From Bacteroidales bacterium (lineage in GTDB: Bacteria; Bacteroidota; Bacteroidia; Bacteroidales; F082), in assembly GCA_024400305.1 (NCBI GenBank), contig JAKSMX010000005.1, positions 57,616-121,615 of the forward strand: a stretch of 64,000 nt of DNA, read 5' to 3'. The position numbers and the translations under genes were made by a program. Positions 26,511 through 36,076 of this stretch are shown piece after piece. Every line of letters starts with the position of its first letter. Position 1 is the stretch's first letter. The notes under the pieces are model-generated. The model did not search any database. It worked only from the letters and a program-made list of their open reading frames with translations, and was not told the origin of the DNA.

Positions 26511-27335
26511 TTACTTCTTGCGTCTCTCAATGATATACTTGTTCGATGCGTTCTTTGGGTGACGTGTCTTGTAGCCCTTTGCCGGCAAGCCCTTGCGGCT
26601 TCTCGGATGGCCACCTGACGCACGGCCTTCACCACCACCCATCGGGTGATCGACTGGGTTCATGACGACGCCACGGACGCGTGGACGACGGCCCAACCAG
26701 CGGCTGCGGCCCGCTTTGCCTGACTTCTCGAGGTTGTGGTCAGCGTTCGACACCGTGCCGATTGTAGCCCTGCAAGCCTGAAGGACGAGACGTGTCTCAC
26801 CTGAAGGCATCTTAAGGATGGCGTACTTGCCATCACGTGACATCAGCTGAGCGTATGCGCCTGCGCTGCGTGCCATCTTGGCACCCTGACCCGGACGGAG
26901 CTCGATGTTGTGGATGATTGTACCGAACGGAACATCGCTCAAGAACAATGTGTTACCGATGTTCGGCGTGGCATCCTTGCCCGACATCACTTTTTGTCCG
27001 ACTTTCAAGCCCTGAGGTGCGATGATGTAACGCTTCTCGCCGTCGGCGTAGAACACCAACGCGATGCGCGCTGTGCGGTTCGGATCGTATTCGATAGTTC
27101 TTACTGTACCTTCGATGCCGTCCTTATCGCGCTTGAAGTCGATAATTCTGTATTTCTGTTTGTGTCCGCCACCTATGTTGCGAACAGTCATTTTACCAGT
27201 GTTGTTACGGCCGCCGGTGCTCTTCTTCGGGGCGAGCAGCGATCTCTCCGGCTTGTTGGTCGTAATCTCGTCAAATGCGCTGATAACTTTGAAGCGCTGA
27301 CCTGGAGTTGTCGGTTTATATTTCTTTAAAGCCAT
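26511..27335 (-). CDS. rplB: 50S ribosomal protein L2
   Basis: The 274-residue protein has the RNA-binding domain ([34 protein letters not shown]) and the C-terminal signature [24 protein letters not shown], including the conserved His near the peptidyl-transferase centre. It is 2 nt after rplW, so the two are tightly coupled. Confidence 0.98.
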   Translation of the reverse strand: MALKKYKPTTPGQRFKVISAFDEITTNKPERSLLAPKKSTGGRNNTGKMTVRNIGGGHKQKYRIIDFKRDKDGIEGTVRTIEYDPNRTARIALVFYADGEKRYIIAPQGLKVGQKVMSGKDATPNIGNTLFLSDVPFGTIIHNIELRPGQGAKMARSAGAYAQLMSRDGKYAILKMPSGETRLVLQACRATIGTVSNADHNLEKSGKAGRSRWLGRRPRVRGVVMNPVDHPMGGGEGRASGGHPRSRKGLPAKGYKTRHPKNASNKYIIERRKK

Positions 27336-27337
27336 CT

Positions 27338-27628
27338 TTAAATGTTGCTAAAAAAGTCAATTGTTTCACCTTTCGCCAATGTCACGATTGCCTTCTTGTA
27401 AGCGTCTCTCTGTCCGGCGACAACGCCGCCTTTCGTATAGCGTGACTTGACTTTTCCATCATATCTCATTGTGTTGACTGCTGTCACATTCACATTGTAG
27501 AGTTCCTCGACAGCTGCCTTGATCTGCAACTTGTTTGCGCGGACGTCAACGATGAATCCGTACTTGTTCAGCTTCTCGCTGATTGCGGTCATCTTTTCCG
27601 TAATAATAGGTTTCTTTATGATAATCAT
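27338..27628 (-). CDS. rplW: 50S ribosomal protein L23
   Basis: The 96-residue protein starts [18 protein letters not shown] and has [23 protein letters not shown], typical of L23, the docking site for trigger factor and SRP at the tunnel exit. It lies 20 nt after rplD. Confidence 0.98.
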   Translation of the reverse strand: MIIIKKPIITEKMTAISEKLNKYGFIVDVRANKLQIKAAVEELYNVNVTAVNTMRYDGKVKSRYTKGGVVAGQRDAYKKAIVTLAKGETIDFFSNI

Positions 27629-27648
27629 CTCTTCTAATTTTTAACGGT

Positions 27649-28275
27649 TTATCCAAGAATGTCTTCAATAGGTTTGACTGCGCTCTCCAAGATGAAAATG
27701 TTCTTGGCGTTCAGAATATCATAAGTGTTGATGTTACGGGCAAGGGCCACTGTCGTACGTTCGATGTTCCTTGCTGACAGAACAACGTTCATGTCTGTTT
27801 CCGGGAACAGGAACATGTTCTTCTTGCCGTTCACTTTAAGGTTGTTCAAGACTTCAACCATCTTCTTCGTCTTGATTGTGTCGAATGTGAAGTCTTCGAG
27901 AATCACGATCTCATTTGCCGCCATCTTTGTTGACAGAGCTGAACGACGGGCCAGGAGTCTGACTTTCTTGTTCAACTTGAAACCGTAATCGCGTGGTTTA
28001 GGACCGAATACGCGTGCACCGCCTCTGAGAAGTGGCGAGTTGATGTCACCACGACGTGCGCCGCCAGTGCCTTTCTGACGGATAAGTTTGCGTGTGCTGC
28101 CAGCGATTTCGCTGCGTTCCTTTGACTTGTGCGTGCCCTGGCGTTTGTTCGCCATGATGAGCTTGGTGTCGAGGTACATGCAATGGTCGTTTGGCTCGAT
28201 GCCGAACACATTGTCATTCAACTGAACCTTGCGTCCCGTTGTTTCACCGGTAATCTTTAAAACTTCTAACTCCAT
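27649..28275 (-). CDS. rplD: 50S ribosomal protein L4
   Basis: The 208-residue protein has the long L4 loop ([46 protein letters not shown]) that reaches into the exit tunnel. Its first ten bases overlap the end of rplC, suggesting translational coupling. In enterobacteria L4 represses the S10 operon; no such leader was recognised here. Confidence 0.98.
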   Translation of the reverse strand: MELEVLKITGETTGRKVQLNDNVFGIEPNDHCMYLDTKLIMANKRQGTHKSKERSEIAGSTRKLIRQKGTGGARRGDINSPLLRGGARVFGPKPRDYGFKLNKKVRLLARRSALSTKMAANEIVILEDFTFDTIKTKKMVEVLNNLKVNGKKNMFLFPETDMNVVLSARNIERTTVALARNINTYDILNAKNIFILESAVKPIEDILG

Positions 28276-28895
28276 CTCTCAATTTTTAAATAGCCGTTCT
28301 TTGCTCCCGGTACTGAACCTTTAACAACTAACAAATTCTTCTCCGGAACGATTTTCATAATTTGGAGGTTAATGGCTTTAACCTTGCGGTTGCCCATCTG
28401 GCCGCCCATGCGGAGGCCTTTGAACACTCTCGAAGGATAAGCGCAAGCTCCGATTGAACCTGGTTTTCTCAAACGGTTGTGCTGACCGTGAGTTGACTGT
28501 CCGACGCCATTGAAATGATGGCGTTTCACGACACCCTGGAAGCCCTTACCTTTGCTGATGCCGCTGACGTCAACAAATTCGCCTTCCATGAATACATCGA
28601 CGGTGAGTGTCTCTCCGAGGCTCTTTCTGTGTCCTTCCTCGAAACGAGTAAATTCCCTAACCAATTTCTTAGGCGTCGTGCCGGCTTTCTCGAAATGTTT
28701 CTGCATAGCCAGAGGTGTGTTCTTCACCTTCTTCTCGTCAAACGCCAATTGGATAGCATCGTAACCGTCTTTCTCTTTTGTTTTAACTTGGGTTACTACA
28801 CATGGACCTGCTTCAATGACTGTCACCGGCACGTTCTTGCCGTTGGCGTCATAAATGCTGGTCATCCCAATCTTTTTTCCTAGTATTCCTGACAT
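28266..28895 (-). CDS. rplC: 50S ribosomal protein L3
   Basis: The 209-residue protein contains the L3 signature [40 protein letters not shown], with the Gln that is N5-methylated in other bacteria lying in the GQSTHGQ segment. L3 starts 50S assembly. It lies 35 nt after rpsJ. Confidence 0.98.
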   Translation of the reverse strand: MSGILGKKIGMTSIYDANGKNVPVTVIEAGPCVVTQVKTKEKDGYDAIQLAFDEKKVKNTPLAMQKHFEKAGTTPKKLVREFTRFEEGHRKSLGETLTVDVFMEGEFVDVSGISKGKGFQGVVKRHHFNGVGQSTHGQHNRLRKPGSIGACAYPSRVFKGLRMGGQMGNRKVKAINLQIMKIVPEKNLLVVKGSVPGAKNGYLKIERWS

Positions 28896-28930
28896 TGCTA
28901 ATACTTTAAGCTTTTAATTACTAGATAGTT

Positions 28931-29239
28931 TTACAATAATTTAATTTCTACATCCACGCCGTTAGGCATCTCCAATTTCATCAAAGCGTCAATCTGCTGG
29001 GAAGTCGCGTTGTAGATGTCCAACAATCTCTTGTGGTAACACAACTCGAACTGCTCACGCGATTTCTTGTGAACGAATGTGGAGCGCAAAACCGTGTAGA
29101 TCTTCTTGTCGGTCGGGAGCGGGATAGGACCGCTGACGACTGCACCAGTCATTTTGATGGTTTTCACGATCTTCTCGGCTGACTTGTCAACCAAGTTGTG
29201 GTCGTGCGACTTGAGTTTAATTCTAATTCTTTGGCTCAT
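28931..29239 (-). CDS. rpsJ: 30S ribosomal protein S10
   Basis: The 102-residue protein begins [25 protein letters not shown] and has [41 protein letters not shown], the S10 hallmark. It also acts with NusB in antitermination. It is 62 nt after fusA, so the str and S10 groups form one continuous run. Confidence 0.98.
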   Translation of the reverse strand: MSQRIRIKLKSHDHNLVDKSAEKIVKTIKMTGAVVSGPIPLPTDKKIYTVLRSTFVHKKSREQFELCYHKRLLDIYNATSQQIDALMKLEMPNGVDVEIKLL

Positions 29240-29301
29240 AAGAATTTGTCGTTAATTTTATTTTTTGTCTTACCTTTTTATTCTTACTTTCCTGTCTTCT
29301 C

Positions 29302-31425
29302 TTAAAAGAAGAAATATATTCCCTTCGCTTTCTTGATGACAACATCGGCCAGCGCCGCCGGTACTTCAGCGTAATGGCTGAACTCCATGTTGAACGTGCC
29401 TCTGCCTTGCGTCAAGGTGCGAAGCGTTGTGATGTATCCGAACATCTCTGCCAGAGGGGCGTCGGCCTTGACGACCTGAAGCCCGTGGTCGATATCCACA
29501 TTGTGCAGTACCGCCCTGCGTCTGTTAAGGTCGCCTGTCACCTCTCCGAGATAGTCGGCCGGAACATGAACCTCAACTTTCATCACAGGTTCCATCACGA
29601 CGGATCCGGCGAGTGCGCCCGCCTCCCTGAAGCCGATGCGTGCCGCACTTTCAAACGAAAGGTCGTCACTGTCAACAGGATGCGAGCTGCCGTCAATGAG
29701 GCGTACCTTGACGGAATCCATCGGGAAACTTGCCAAGACGCCGTTCGACATTGAACTGCGGAACCCTTTTTCAACAGGTGCGATGAACTCCTTCGGAATG
29801 CTCGCGCCTTTGATGTCGTTGACGAACTGCAACCCAGACATGCCGTCATCGGCAGGTCCGATTTCAAATTCGATGTCTGCGAACTTGCCCTTGCCACCGT
29901 TCTGTTTCTTGTATGTCTCACGGTAGCGGACAGTCTTCGTAAATGACTCTTTATATGCCACCTGCGGCTGACCCTCGTTGATTTCGACGCCGAACTCTCT
30001 CTTGAGACGGTCAACGATGATGTCGAGATGAAGCTCACCCATGCCGGAAATGATTGTCTGACCGGAGTTCTCGTCTGTTGACACCTTGAATGTCGGGTCT
30101 TCTTCCGAAAGCTTTGCCAATGCGATGGTGAGTTTCTCCATGTCGGCCTGTGTCTTAGGCTCGACGGCGACCTGCACCACCGGTTCCGGGAACTTGATGT
30201 TTTCGAGGATGATAGGATTCTTCTCAAATGCGAGGGTGTCGCCGGTCCTGATCTCTCTGAAGCCTACTGCCGCGGCGATGTCGCCGGCCTCGATCTTGTC
30301 GAGCGGGGTCTGCTTGTTTGCGTTCATCTGAACGATCTTGTTGATGCGTTCGCGTTTGCCTGTGGAGACATTGAGGACTGTCTGACCTGCTTCGAGTGTT
30401 CCTGAATAGACGCGGAAGAATGCGAGTTTGCCGACATACGGGTCTGTCGCGATCTTGAACGCGAGTGCGCAGAAAGGCTCTTTCGGGTCAGCCTTGCGAT
30501 TCTCTTCTTTTTCAGTCTTAGGGTTGATGCCCTTGACGTCTTCTATATCAAGAGGGCTTGGAAGGTAGCGGACTACACCGTCGAGGAGCGGTTGTACTCC
30601 TTTGTTTTTAAATGAAGCTCCGCACATCACAGGGCATATACGCAGTTCTAATGTTGCCTTTCTGATTTCCGCGATAAGTTCATCCTCTGTGATGGAGTCT
30701 GGATCGACCATGAATTTTTCAAAGAGAGCTTCGTTGTCTTCAGCAGCGCCTTCTAAGAGTCTGAGGCGGTATTCTGCTGCGAGTTCAGCCAGTTCCGCAG
30801 GGATTTCGACTTCGTCGAATTGGGTGCCGAGTTCGTCTTCACCCCATACGAGAGCTTTGTTCTTGATAAGGTCTATGACGCCGATGAAACCGTCCTCCTC
30901 CCCTATCGGGATTTGCACTGGTACCGGTTTCGCATCGAGTTTGTCTTTGATCTGCTCTAAAACTTTGTAGAAGTCCGCGCCGCTGCGGTCCATTTTGTTG
31001 ACGAAGCAGATGCGCGGCACATTGTATCTGTCGGCTTGGCGCCAAACGGTTTCAGACTGTGGCTCGACACCGCCGACAGCGCAGAAGATTGCTATTGCGC
31101 CGTCGAGAACCCTGAGCGATCTCTCCACTTCGACCGTGAAGTCAACGTGGCCGGGGGTGTCTATTATGTTAATCTTGAATTGGTTATCGTCGTGATTCCA
31201 ATACACCGTCGTGGCTGCTGATGTGATGGTGATGCCGCGTTCCTGTTCCTGGACCATCCAGTCCATCGTCGCAGCACCGTCATGAACCTCGCCGATACGA
31301 TGGTTACGACCTGTATAATAAAGGATACGCTCGGTCGTAGTCGTCTTGCCGGCATCAATGTGTGCCATTATGCCGATGTTGCGGGTGCGACCGAGGATTG
31401 CCATATTATTTGTATCGTTTGCCAT
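29302..31425 (-). CDS. fusA: Translation elongation factor G
   Basis: The 707-residue GTPase has G1 [16 protein letters not shown]2 ([11 protein letters not shown]), G3 DTPGHVDF and G4 NKMDRSGAD, followed by domains II-V of EF-G ([29 protein letters not shown] in domain IV). It translocates tRNA and mRNA. It sits between rpsG and rpsJ and is of normal length; no fusidic-acid-type change was looked for in detail. Confidence 0.98.
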   Translation of the reverse strand: MANDTNNMAILGRTRNIGIMAHIDAGKTTTTERILYYTGRNHRIGEVHDGAATMDWMVQEQERGITITSAATTVYWNHDDNQFKINIIDTPGHVDFTVEVERSLRVLDGAIAIFCAVGGVEPQSETVWRQADRYNVPRICFVNKMDRSGADFYKVLEQIKDKLDAKPVPVQIPIGEEDGFIGVIDLIKNKALVWGEDELGTQFDEVEIPAELAELAAEYRLRLLEGAAEDNEALFEKFMVDPDSITEDELIAEIRKATLELRICPVMCGASFKNKGVQPLLDGVVRYLPSPLDIEDVKGINPKTEKEENRKADPKEPFCALAFKIATDPYVGKLAFFRVYSGTLEAGQTVLNVSTGKRERINKIVQMNANKQTPLDKIEAGDIAAAVGFREIRTGDTLAFEKNPIILENIKFPEPVVQVAVEPKTQADMEKLTIALAKLSEEDPTFKVSTDENSGQTIISGMGELHLDIIVDRLKREFGVEINEGQPQVAYKESFTKTVRYRETYKKQNGGKGKFADIEFEIGPADDGMSGLQFVNDIKGASIPKEFIAPVEKGFRSSMSNGVLASFPMDSVKVRLIDGSSHPVDSDDLSFESAARIGFREAGALAGSVVMEPVMKVEVHVPADYLGEVTGDLNRRRAVLHNVDIDHGLQVVKADAPLAEMFGYITTLRTLTQGRGTFNMEFSHYAEVPAALADVVIKKAKGIYFFF

Positions 31426-31452
31426 CTTCTTGAAATATCATTTACGTTTCTG

Positions 31453-31920
31453 TTAGAATCTGAAGTGTGAGAATGCCTTGTTGGCATCGGCCATTCTGTG
31501 GATTTCTTCCTTCTTCTTGAAAGCTGCGCCTTCTTCCTTATAAGCCTGCATGATCTCACCTGCAAGTTTCTCGCCCATTGATCTCTCGTGGCGCTTGCGT
31601 GCGTAACCGATAAGGTTCTTCATGCCCATGCTCTGCTTGCGTGAAGGGCGGATTTCCGATGGAATCTGGAATGTCGCACCACCGATACGACGGCTTCTGA
31701 CCTCGACCTGCGGGGTGACGTTTGCCAATGCTTTTTTCCAAACCTCAAGCGGGTCCTCGTTCAACTTAGTCTGAACGATTTCCATTGCCTGGTAGAAAAT
31801 TTCGTAAGCAAGGTTCTTCTTTCCTTCGAGCATGATGTTGTTCACGAACTTTGTGACATTGACATCACCGTACTTCGGATCCGGAAGGATGATTCTTTTC
31901 TTTGGTTTAGCTTTTCTCAT
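31453..31920 (-). CDS. rpsG: 30S ribosomal protein S7
   Basis: The 155-residue protein has the signature [30 protein letters not shown] and the basic [35 protein letters not shown]7 organises the 30S head and in Escherichia coli represses the str operon by binding between rpsL and rpsG. Here that gap is only 22 nt, so any such control would need a different site. Confidence 0.98.
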   Translation of the reverse strand: MRKAKPKKRIILPDPKYGDVNVTKFVNNIMLEGKKNLAYEIFYQAMEIVQTKLNEDPLEVWKKALANVTPQVEVRSRRIGGATFQIPSEIRPSRKQSMGMKNLIGYARKRHERSMGEKLAGEIMQAYKEEGAAFKKKEEIHRMADANKAFSHFRF

Positions 31921-31942
31921 TTCCTAATCGTTTTACTAAGTT

Positions 31943-32344
31943 CTACTTCTTACCTTTTGCCGGTGCTGCACCCTTTTTCGGACGTTTCGCACCATACTTT
32001 GACCTGCGCTGACGGCGACCTTCGACACCTGCTGTGTCCAATGTGCCGCGGATGATGTGATAACGCACACCCGGAAGATCCTTGACACGGCCTCCCCTGA
32101 TCATGACGATCGAGTGCTCCTGAAGATTGTGACCTTCGCCCGGAATGTAGGCGTTGACTTCTTTTTGGTTTGTCAGACGAACCCTCGCGACCTTACGCAT
32201 GGCCGAGTTAGGCTTCTTAGGTGTTGTGGTATAAACACGAACACACACGCCGCGGCGCTGCGGGCAAGAATCCAAGGCAGGAGATTTACTCTTGTCTTCC
32301 AATTTCTGACGTCCCTTGCGGACTAACTGCTGAATTGTTGGCAT
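31943..32344 (-). CDS. rpsL: 30S ribosomal protein S12
   Basis: The 133-residue protein begins [24 protein letters not shown] and contains both accuracy loops: [20 protein letters not shown] and [17 protein letters not shown]. Lys is present in each loop, the streptomycin-sensitive state. A basic tail of Ala/Lys/Gly is added at the end. It is the first gene of the 18-kb ribosomal run and has an unusually long leader of about 285 nt with strong secondary structure. Confidence 0.98.
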   Translation of the reverse strand: MPTIQQLVRKGRQKLEDKSKSPALDSCPQRRGVCVRVYTTTPKKPNSAMRKVARVRLTNQKEVNAYIPGEGHNLQEHSIVMIRGGRVKDLPGVRYHIIRGTLDTAGVEGRRQRRSKYGAKRPKKGAAPAKGKK

Positions 32345-32390
32345 TCTTTAATTGCGTTTAAATTTTTAATTTTTAATTATTAAACTCTTC

Positions 32391-32405
32391 AAGGTCAGTG
32401 ACCTT
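32391..32405. repeat. Perfect 15-bp palindrome before rpsL
   Basis: aaggtcagtgacctt is fully palindromic around the central base and lies 46 nt upstream of the rpsL ATG, inside the leader. It could be a protein-binding site or a short hairpin at the 3' end of the leader. Confidence 0.6.
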
Positions 32406-32470
32406 TACTCAATTTTTTATGAAAACGAATGGTAACTGGTGACTCGAAATCACACATAGCAAGGATTGAT

Positions 32471-32620
32471 AAGTCTTGGTTCAAGACTTCTTCGCGACTT
32501 TCTTCATCGCCTTTCTCTAAACACACCGCGAAGAATTTATTCAGAACATTTCGCGATGAAGAAACCTTTAACGTTTAACTTATCAGGTCCCTTACTATTT
32601 GTAAATGAGGCAACATTTAC
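32471..32620 (-). promoter_or_regulatory. Structured leader RNA upstream of rpsL
   Basis: In the direction of transcription there is first a hairpin GTAAATG/CATTTAC (32620-32601). Then come stem a, 12 perfect pairs (TTTCTTCATCGC at 32564-32553 with its complement at 32510-32499), and stem b, 9 perfect pairs (TTCTTCGCG at 32535-32527 with 32496-32488). They alternate as a-b-a'-b', so a and b can form a pseudoknot or exclude each other. A perfect 8-bp hairpin (32489-32471, loop 3) follows at once. A nested alternative with 2-nt bulges is also possible because a and b are similar. Autoregulation of the str operon is inferred. Confidence 0.65.
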
Positions 32621-32636
32621 TACCTTTTTCGGAGTG

Positions 32637-32662
32637 CAAAATTACAACATTTTTTAATACAA
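32637..32662 (-). promoter_or_regulatory. Promoter of the ribosomal protein operon
   Basis: On the minus strand TAATTTTG (32644-32637) matches the -7 consensus, with TTG (32662-32660) 15 nt upstream after a T-run. Transcription would start near 32630. Confidence 0.6.
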
Positions 32663-32933
32663 AAAACTTTTTTATGAAATTTTTTAAAAATATTTTATTT
32701 CGCGTCATAATACTGGCTTTTACAAGAATTTCAACACTCTTTTTTTTAAACAAAAAAAGCCTGAAACGAGAAAATAGCCCGACATAATTCAACATTTTCA
32801 TCAGAAATGACATCAAGATTGATTATGTTTCAGACGCTTGTCCAAACGAAAAAAAAGCGTTTTTCACACCTTATTATATATACGCCACAAAGACTTGTAT
32901 GAAACATGACACAGATATGAAAAAAAATACTCG
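32663..32933. other. AT-rich spacer between divergent promoters
   Basis: About 270 bp of strongly AT-rich sequence lies between the rpsL and uvrD promoters. No open frame of credible composition, RNA gene or repeat was seen in it. Confidence 0.5.
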
Positions 32934-32960
32934 TTGCAAGATGATTTTTTATTATCTTTG
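32934..32960 (+). promoter_or_regulatory. Promoter of uvrD
   Basis: TTG at 32934-32936 and TATCTTTG at 32953-32960 with a 16-nt spacer. The leader would be about 15 nt. Confidence 0.65.
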
Positions 32961-32981
32961 CCGCCTGAAAATTTTTGAAAC

Positions 32982-35339
32982 GTGTCAGACATTCTTGAGA
33001 AACTGAACGGGCCTCAGCGCGAGGCCGTGACGACGATTGAAGGCCCGGTGATGGTCATAGCCGGCGCAGGTTCCGGCAAGACCCGCGCCCTCACCCACCG
33101 CATCGCCTACATGATACAGCAGGGCATCAACCCGTTCTCCATCATGGCGTTGACGTTCACCAACAAGGCCGCGAAGGAGATGAAGGAGCGCATCATGCAG
33201 CTCGTCGAGCCGGGTGCGGCGCGCAACGTGTGGATGGGGACGTTCCACTCCATATTCGCGCGCATACTGCGCATCGAAGCGGCAAACCTCGGCTACACAC
33301 CCGACTTCACAATATACGACACCGACGACTCGAAGTCGCTGGTGAACAACATTCTGAAAGAGATGCAGCTCGACAGCAAGGCATACCCCACGAAATACGT
33401 GCTTCACCGCATCTCGATGGCGAAGTCGGCGCTTTACACCGCCGAAGACTACTGCGACAACGCCGACATCCAGGAGCAGGATCGCCGCGCGCAGAAACCG
33501 CTGACCGGCGAGATCTTCAAGCTCTACAACGCTCGCCTGAAACGCGCCAACGCGATGGACTTCGACGACATCCTTTTCAACACAAACGTGCTGCTCCGTG
33601 ACTTCCCGGAGATACTCTTCAAATACCAGAGGCATTTCGAATACATCCTCGTTGACGAGTACCAGGACACCAACTACGCGCAATACCTTATTATCAAAAG
33701 AATCGCAGCGATGCGCGAAAACATCTGCGTGGTCGGCGACGACGCGCAGAGCATCTACGGTTTCCGCGGCGCCAACATACAGAACATCCTGAATTTCAAG
33801 GTCGATTATCCGAGCCACAAGCTGATTCGCCTCGAGCAGAACTACCGCTCGACGAAGACAATCGTCAACGCGGCGAACAGCGTCATCGCCAACAACAAGG
33901 ACCAGATCAAGAAAAACGTGTGGTCCGACAAGGAAGAGGGCGAGCTCATCACCCTGATGCGCGCCAGCTCCGACAACGAGGAAGGCACCCTGGTCGCCAA
34001 CTCCATCTTCGGCTTCAAGATGTCGCGCCAGCTCAACAACCGCGACTTCGTGATACTCTACCGCACCAACGCACAGTCGCGTTCCATCGAAGAGGCCCTG
34101 CGCAAACAGGACATACCTTATAAAATATATGGCGGGCTTTCGTTCTACGACCGCAAGGAGGTGAAAGACCTCCTCGCCTACTGCCGCGTCACCATCAACC
34201 CATACGACGAGCAGGCCCTGATGCGAATCATCAACTACCCGGTCAGGGGAATCGGCGAGACGACGAAGCAGAAACTGCAGGTGCTGGCGCAGCAACAGAA
34301 CAAGACGGTGTGGGACATCATGGTATCCCTCGACGAGATGAACAGGGATTTCAACATGGGGACGCTCACGAAGCTGCGTGAGTTCACCACGATGATTCAG
34401 AGTTTCCAGACCCAGATCGAAAAGATGACCGCCTTCGAGCTTGCGAAACACATCACCAGCACGATAGGGCTTCTCAAAGTCTTGAAAGACGAAGACACGC
34501 CCGAAGCCGAGACGAGAGTGCAGAACGTGGAGGAGCTTCTCAACGCCATCATGGAGTTCTCCGACAAACAGGTCGATGAAGTCACCGGCGAGCAGATGAC
34601 GGTGAGCCTTCCGAAGTTCATGGAGGACGTGGCATTGCTCACCGACCAGGACAAGAAAGAAGACGAGAACGCCGACCTCGTGACGCTTATGACGATCCAC
34701 AGCGCGAAAGGCCTGGAGTTCCCCTACGTTTATATCGTCGGCCTTGAAGAGAACCTCTTCCCCGGCATACAGTCGCTCAGCACGCGCGAAGATCTGGAGG
34801 AGGAACGCAGGTTGTTTTACGTCGCCATCACGCGGGCCGAGACGAAGCTCATCCTCAGCTACGCCGAGAGCCGCTACCGCTGGGGCAACCTCTCGCTCAG
34901 CGAGCCGTCGCGTTTCATCGAGGAGATAAATCCGGATTTGATCGAGAAGACGAAAAAAGCATCATTCAGAGGGACGACGATAAAAGAAGAACGCAGATAC
35001 AACCCGTTCGGAACGAATCGCGGATCCTGGTCGGAATCTTACGGAAGACGTGAAACGGGAGATGACAGACGAAACGCCTACGGTCATTCAGAAAAGCCGA
35101 GGGTTCCGGAGACGCCGAAGACTTCAGCCGCGCCGCAAGCATCAGACGCCGATTTCGCACCCGCGGACCCGGAAGCAATCAATGTCGGGCAACGCGTGCT
35201 TCACCAGAAGTTCGGGCAGGGCACCGTGGTGAAGGTCGAAGGCACCGGCCCGAACAAAAAGGCCTCCGTCGCGTTCGACACCTGCGGGACGAAACTTCTC
35301 ATGCTTAAATTCGCAAAACTGAACATTTACAAAGGATAA
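32982..35339 (+). CDS. uvrD: UvrD/PcrA-type 3'-5' DNA helicase
   Basis: The 785-residue superfamily 1 helicase has all motifs: AGAGSGKTRALT (I), TFTNKAAKEMKERI (Ia), DEYQDTN (II), VGDDAQSIYGFRGA (III), QNYRS (IV), LMTIHSAKGLEFPYVYIVGLEE (V) and YVAITRAETKLILSY (VI). The C-terminus carries the Tudor-like segment VGQRVLHQKFGQGTVVKVEG that lets PcrA bind RNA polymerase. It unwinds DNA in repair and resolves conflicts with transcription. Start is GTG at 32982. It could equally be named pcrA. Confidence 0.96.
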   Translation: MSDILEKLNGPQREAVTTIEGPVMVIAGAGSGKTRALTHRIAYMIQQGINPFSIMALTFTNKAAKEMKERIMQLVEPGAARNVWMGTFHSIFARILRIEAANLGYTPDFTIYDTDDSKSLVNNILKEMQLDSKAYPTKYVLHRISMAKSALYTAEDYCDNADIQEQDRRAQKPLTGEIFKLYNARLKRANAMDFDDILFNTNVLLRDFPEILFKYQRHFEYILVDEYQDTNYAQYLIIKRIAAMRENICVVGDDAQSIYGFRGANIQNILNFKVDYPSHKLIRLEQNYRSTKTIVNAANSVIANNKDQIKKNVWSDKEEGELITLMRASSDNEEGTLVANSIFGFKMSRQLNNRDFVILYRTNAQSRSIEEALRKQDIPYKIYGGLSFYDRKEVKDLLAYCRVTINPYDEQALMRIINYPVRGIGETTKQKLQVLAQQQNKTVWDIMVSLDEMNRDFNMGTLTKLREFTTMIQSFQTQIEKMTAFELAKHITSTIGLLKVLKDEDTPEAETRVQNVEELLNAIMEFSDKQVDEVTGEQMTVSLPKFMEDVALLTDQDKKEDENADLVTLMTIHSAKGLEFPYVYIVGLEENLFPGIQSLSTREDLEEERRLFYVAITRAETKLILSYAESRYRWGNLSLSEPSRFIEEINPDLIEKTKKASFRGTTIKEERRYNPFGTNRGSWSESYGRRETGDDRRNAYGHSEKPRVPETPKTSAAPQASDADFAPADPEAINVGQRVLHQKFGQGTVVKVEGTGPNKKASVAFDTCGTKLLMLKFAKLNIYKG

Positions 35340-35359
35340 ACTATACAACAACACATATT

Positions 35360-36016
35360 ATGGATTACAACACAGGACGCGAGCAAATCGTGATATCAGA
35401 ATACGGACGCAACATCCAGATGATGATACGTCACCTGATGGAGATAGAGAACCGCCGCCAGCGCACCGAGGCCGCCTATTTCGTAGTCAACGTGATGGCG
35501 CAGATGAACCCGCAGGTCAAGGAGTCTAATGACTACAACCACAAACTATGGGACCATCTTCACATCATAGCCAACTATGAACTTGACGTTGACGGCCCGT
35601 ACCCGAAGCCGACACCAGAGATGCAGAAGAAGAGACCCGACCACATCGGGTATCAGAAGAACAGCATCCGCTACGGACATTACGGACAATACATCTATGA
35701 CATCGTGAAGAAAGTCAAGGAGATGGAGGACGGCCCGAAGAAAAAGGCAATCTTGGTGAACATCGCCAACCAGATGAAACGCGACTACCTGAACTGGAAC
35801 CGTGACACCGTCAACGACCTGCTGATTCTCGATGACCTCTACAAGATCTCCGACGGCGAGATAACGCTCCCTATCGACACGAAGCTGACTCCAACCAACG
35901 AGATTCTCGGCAAGGTCCCCCAACAGCAGCAACAGCAGAAGAAAAAAGGCGGCAAGAAGAAGAATCAAGTATCAGCCAAGAGCGGCAACCCGAACAGACC
36001 CATCAAGAAAAACTGA
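35360..36016 (+). CDS. DUF4290 family protein
   Basis: The 218-residue protein MDYNTGREQIVISEYGRNIQ... belongs to a Bacteroidetes-specific family of unknown role (DUF4290). It is soluble, without signal peptide or membrane segment. Conserved parts include YNHKLWDHLHIIANYELDVD and YGHYGQYI. The last 40 residues are low complexity (six Gln in a row, then KKKGGKKK). It is followed 60 nt later by murA on the same strand, an order often kept in this phylum, so a link with cell-wall synthesis is possible but unproven. Confidence 0.88.
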   Translation: MDYNTGREQIVISEYGRNIQMMIRHLMEIENRRQRTEAAYFVVNVMAQMNPQVKESNDYNHKLWDHLHIIANYELDVDGPYPKPTPEMQKKRPDHIGYQKNSIRYGHYGQYIYDIVKKVKEMEDGPKKKAILVNIANQMKRDYLNWNRDTVNDLLILDDLYKISDGEITLPIDTKLTPTNEILGKVPQQQQQQKKKGGKKKNQVSAKSGNPNRPIKKN

Positions 36017-36076
36017 CTGAAAGTGTGGGGTGTTGAGAGTTGAGAGATTAATTAAAAATTTTAAAAAAAAAGAATC

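Noticed and set aside
32985-34700. 571-codon open frame on the minus strand, antisense to uvrD
   Set aside because: It mirrors the codon structure of a clear helicase gene, has no recognisable domain and arises from the GC-skewed third positions of uvrD.
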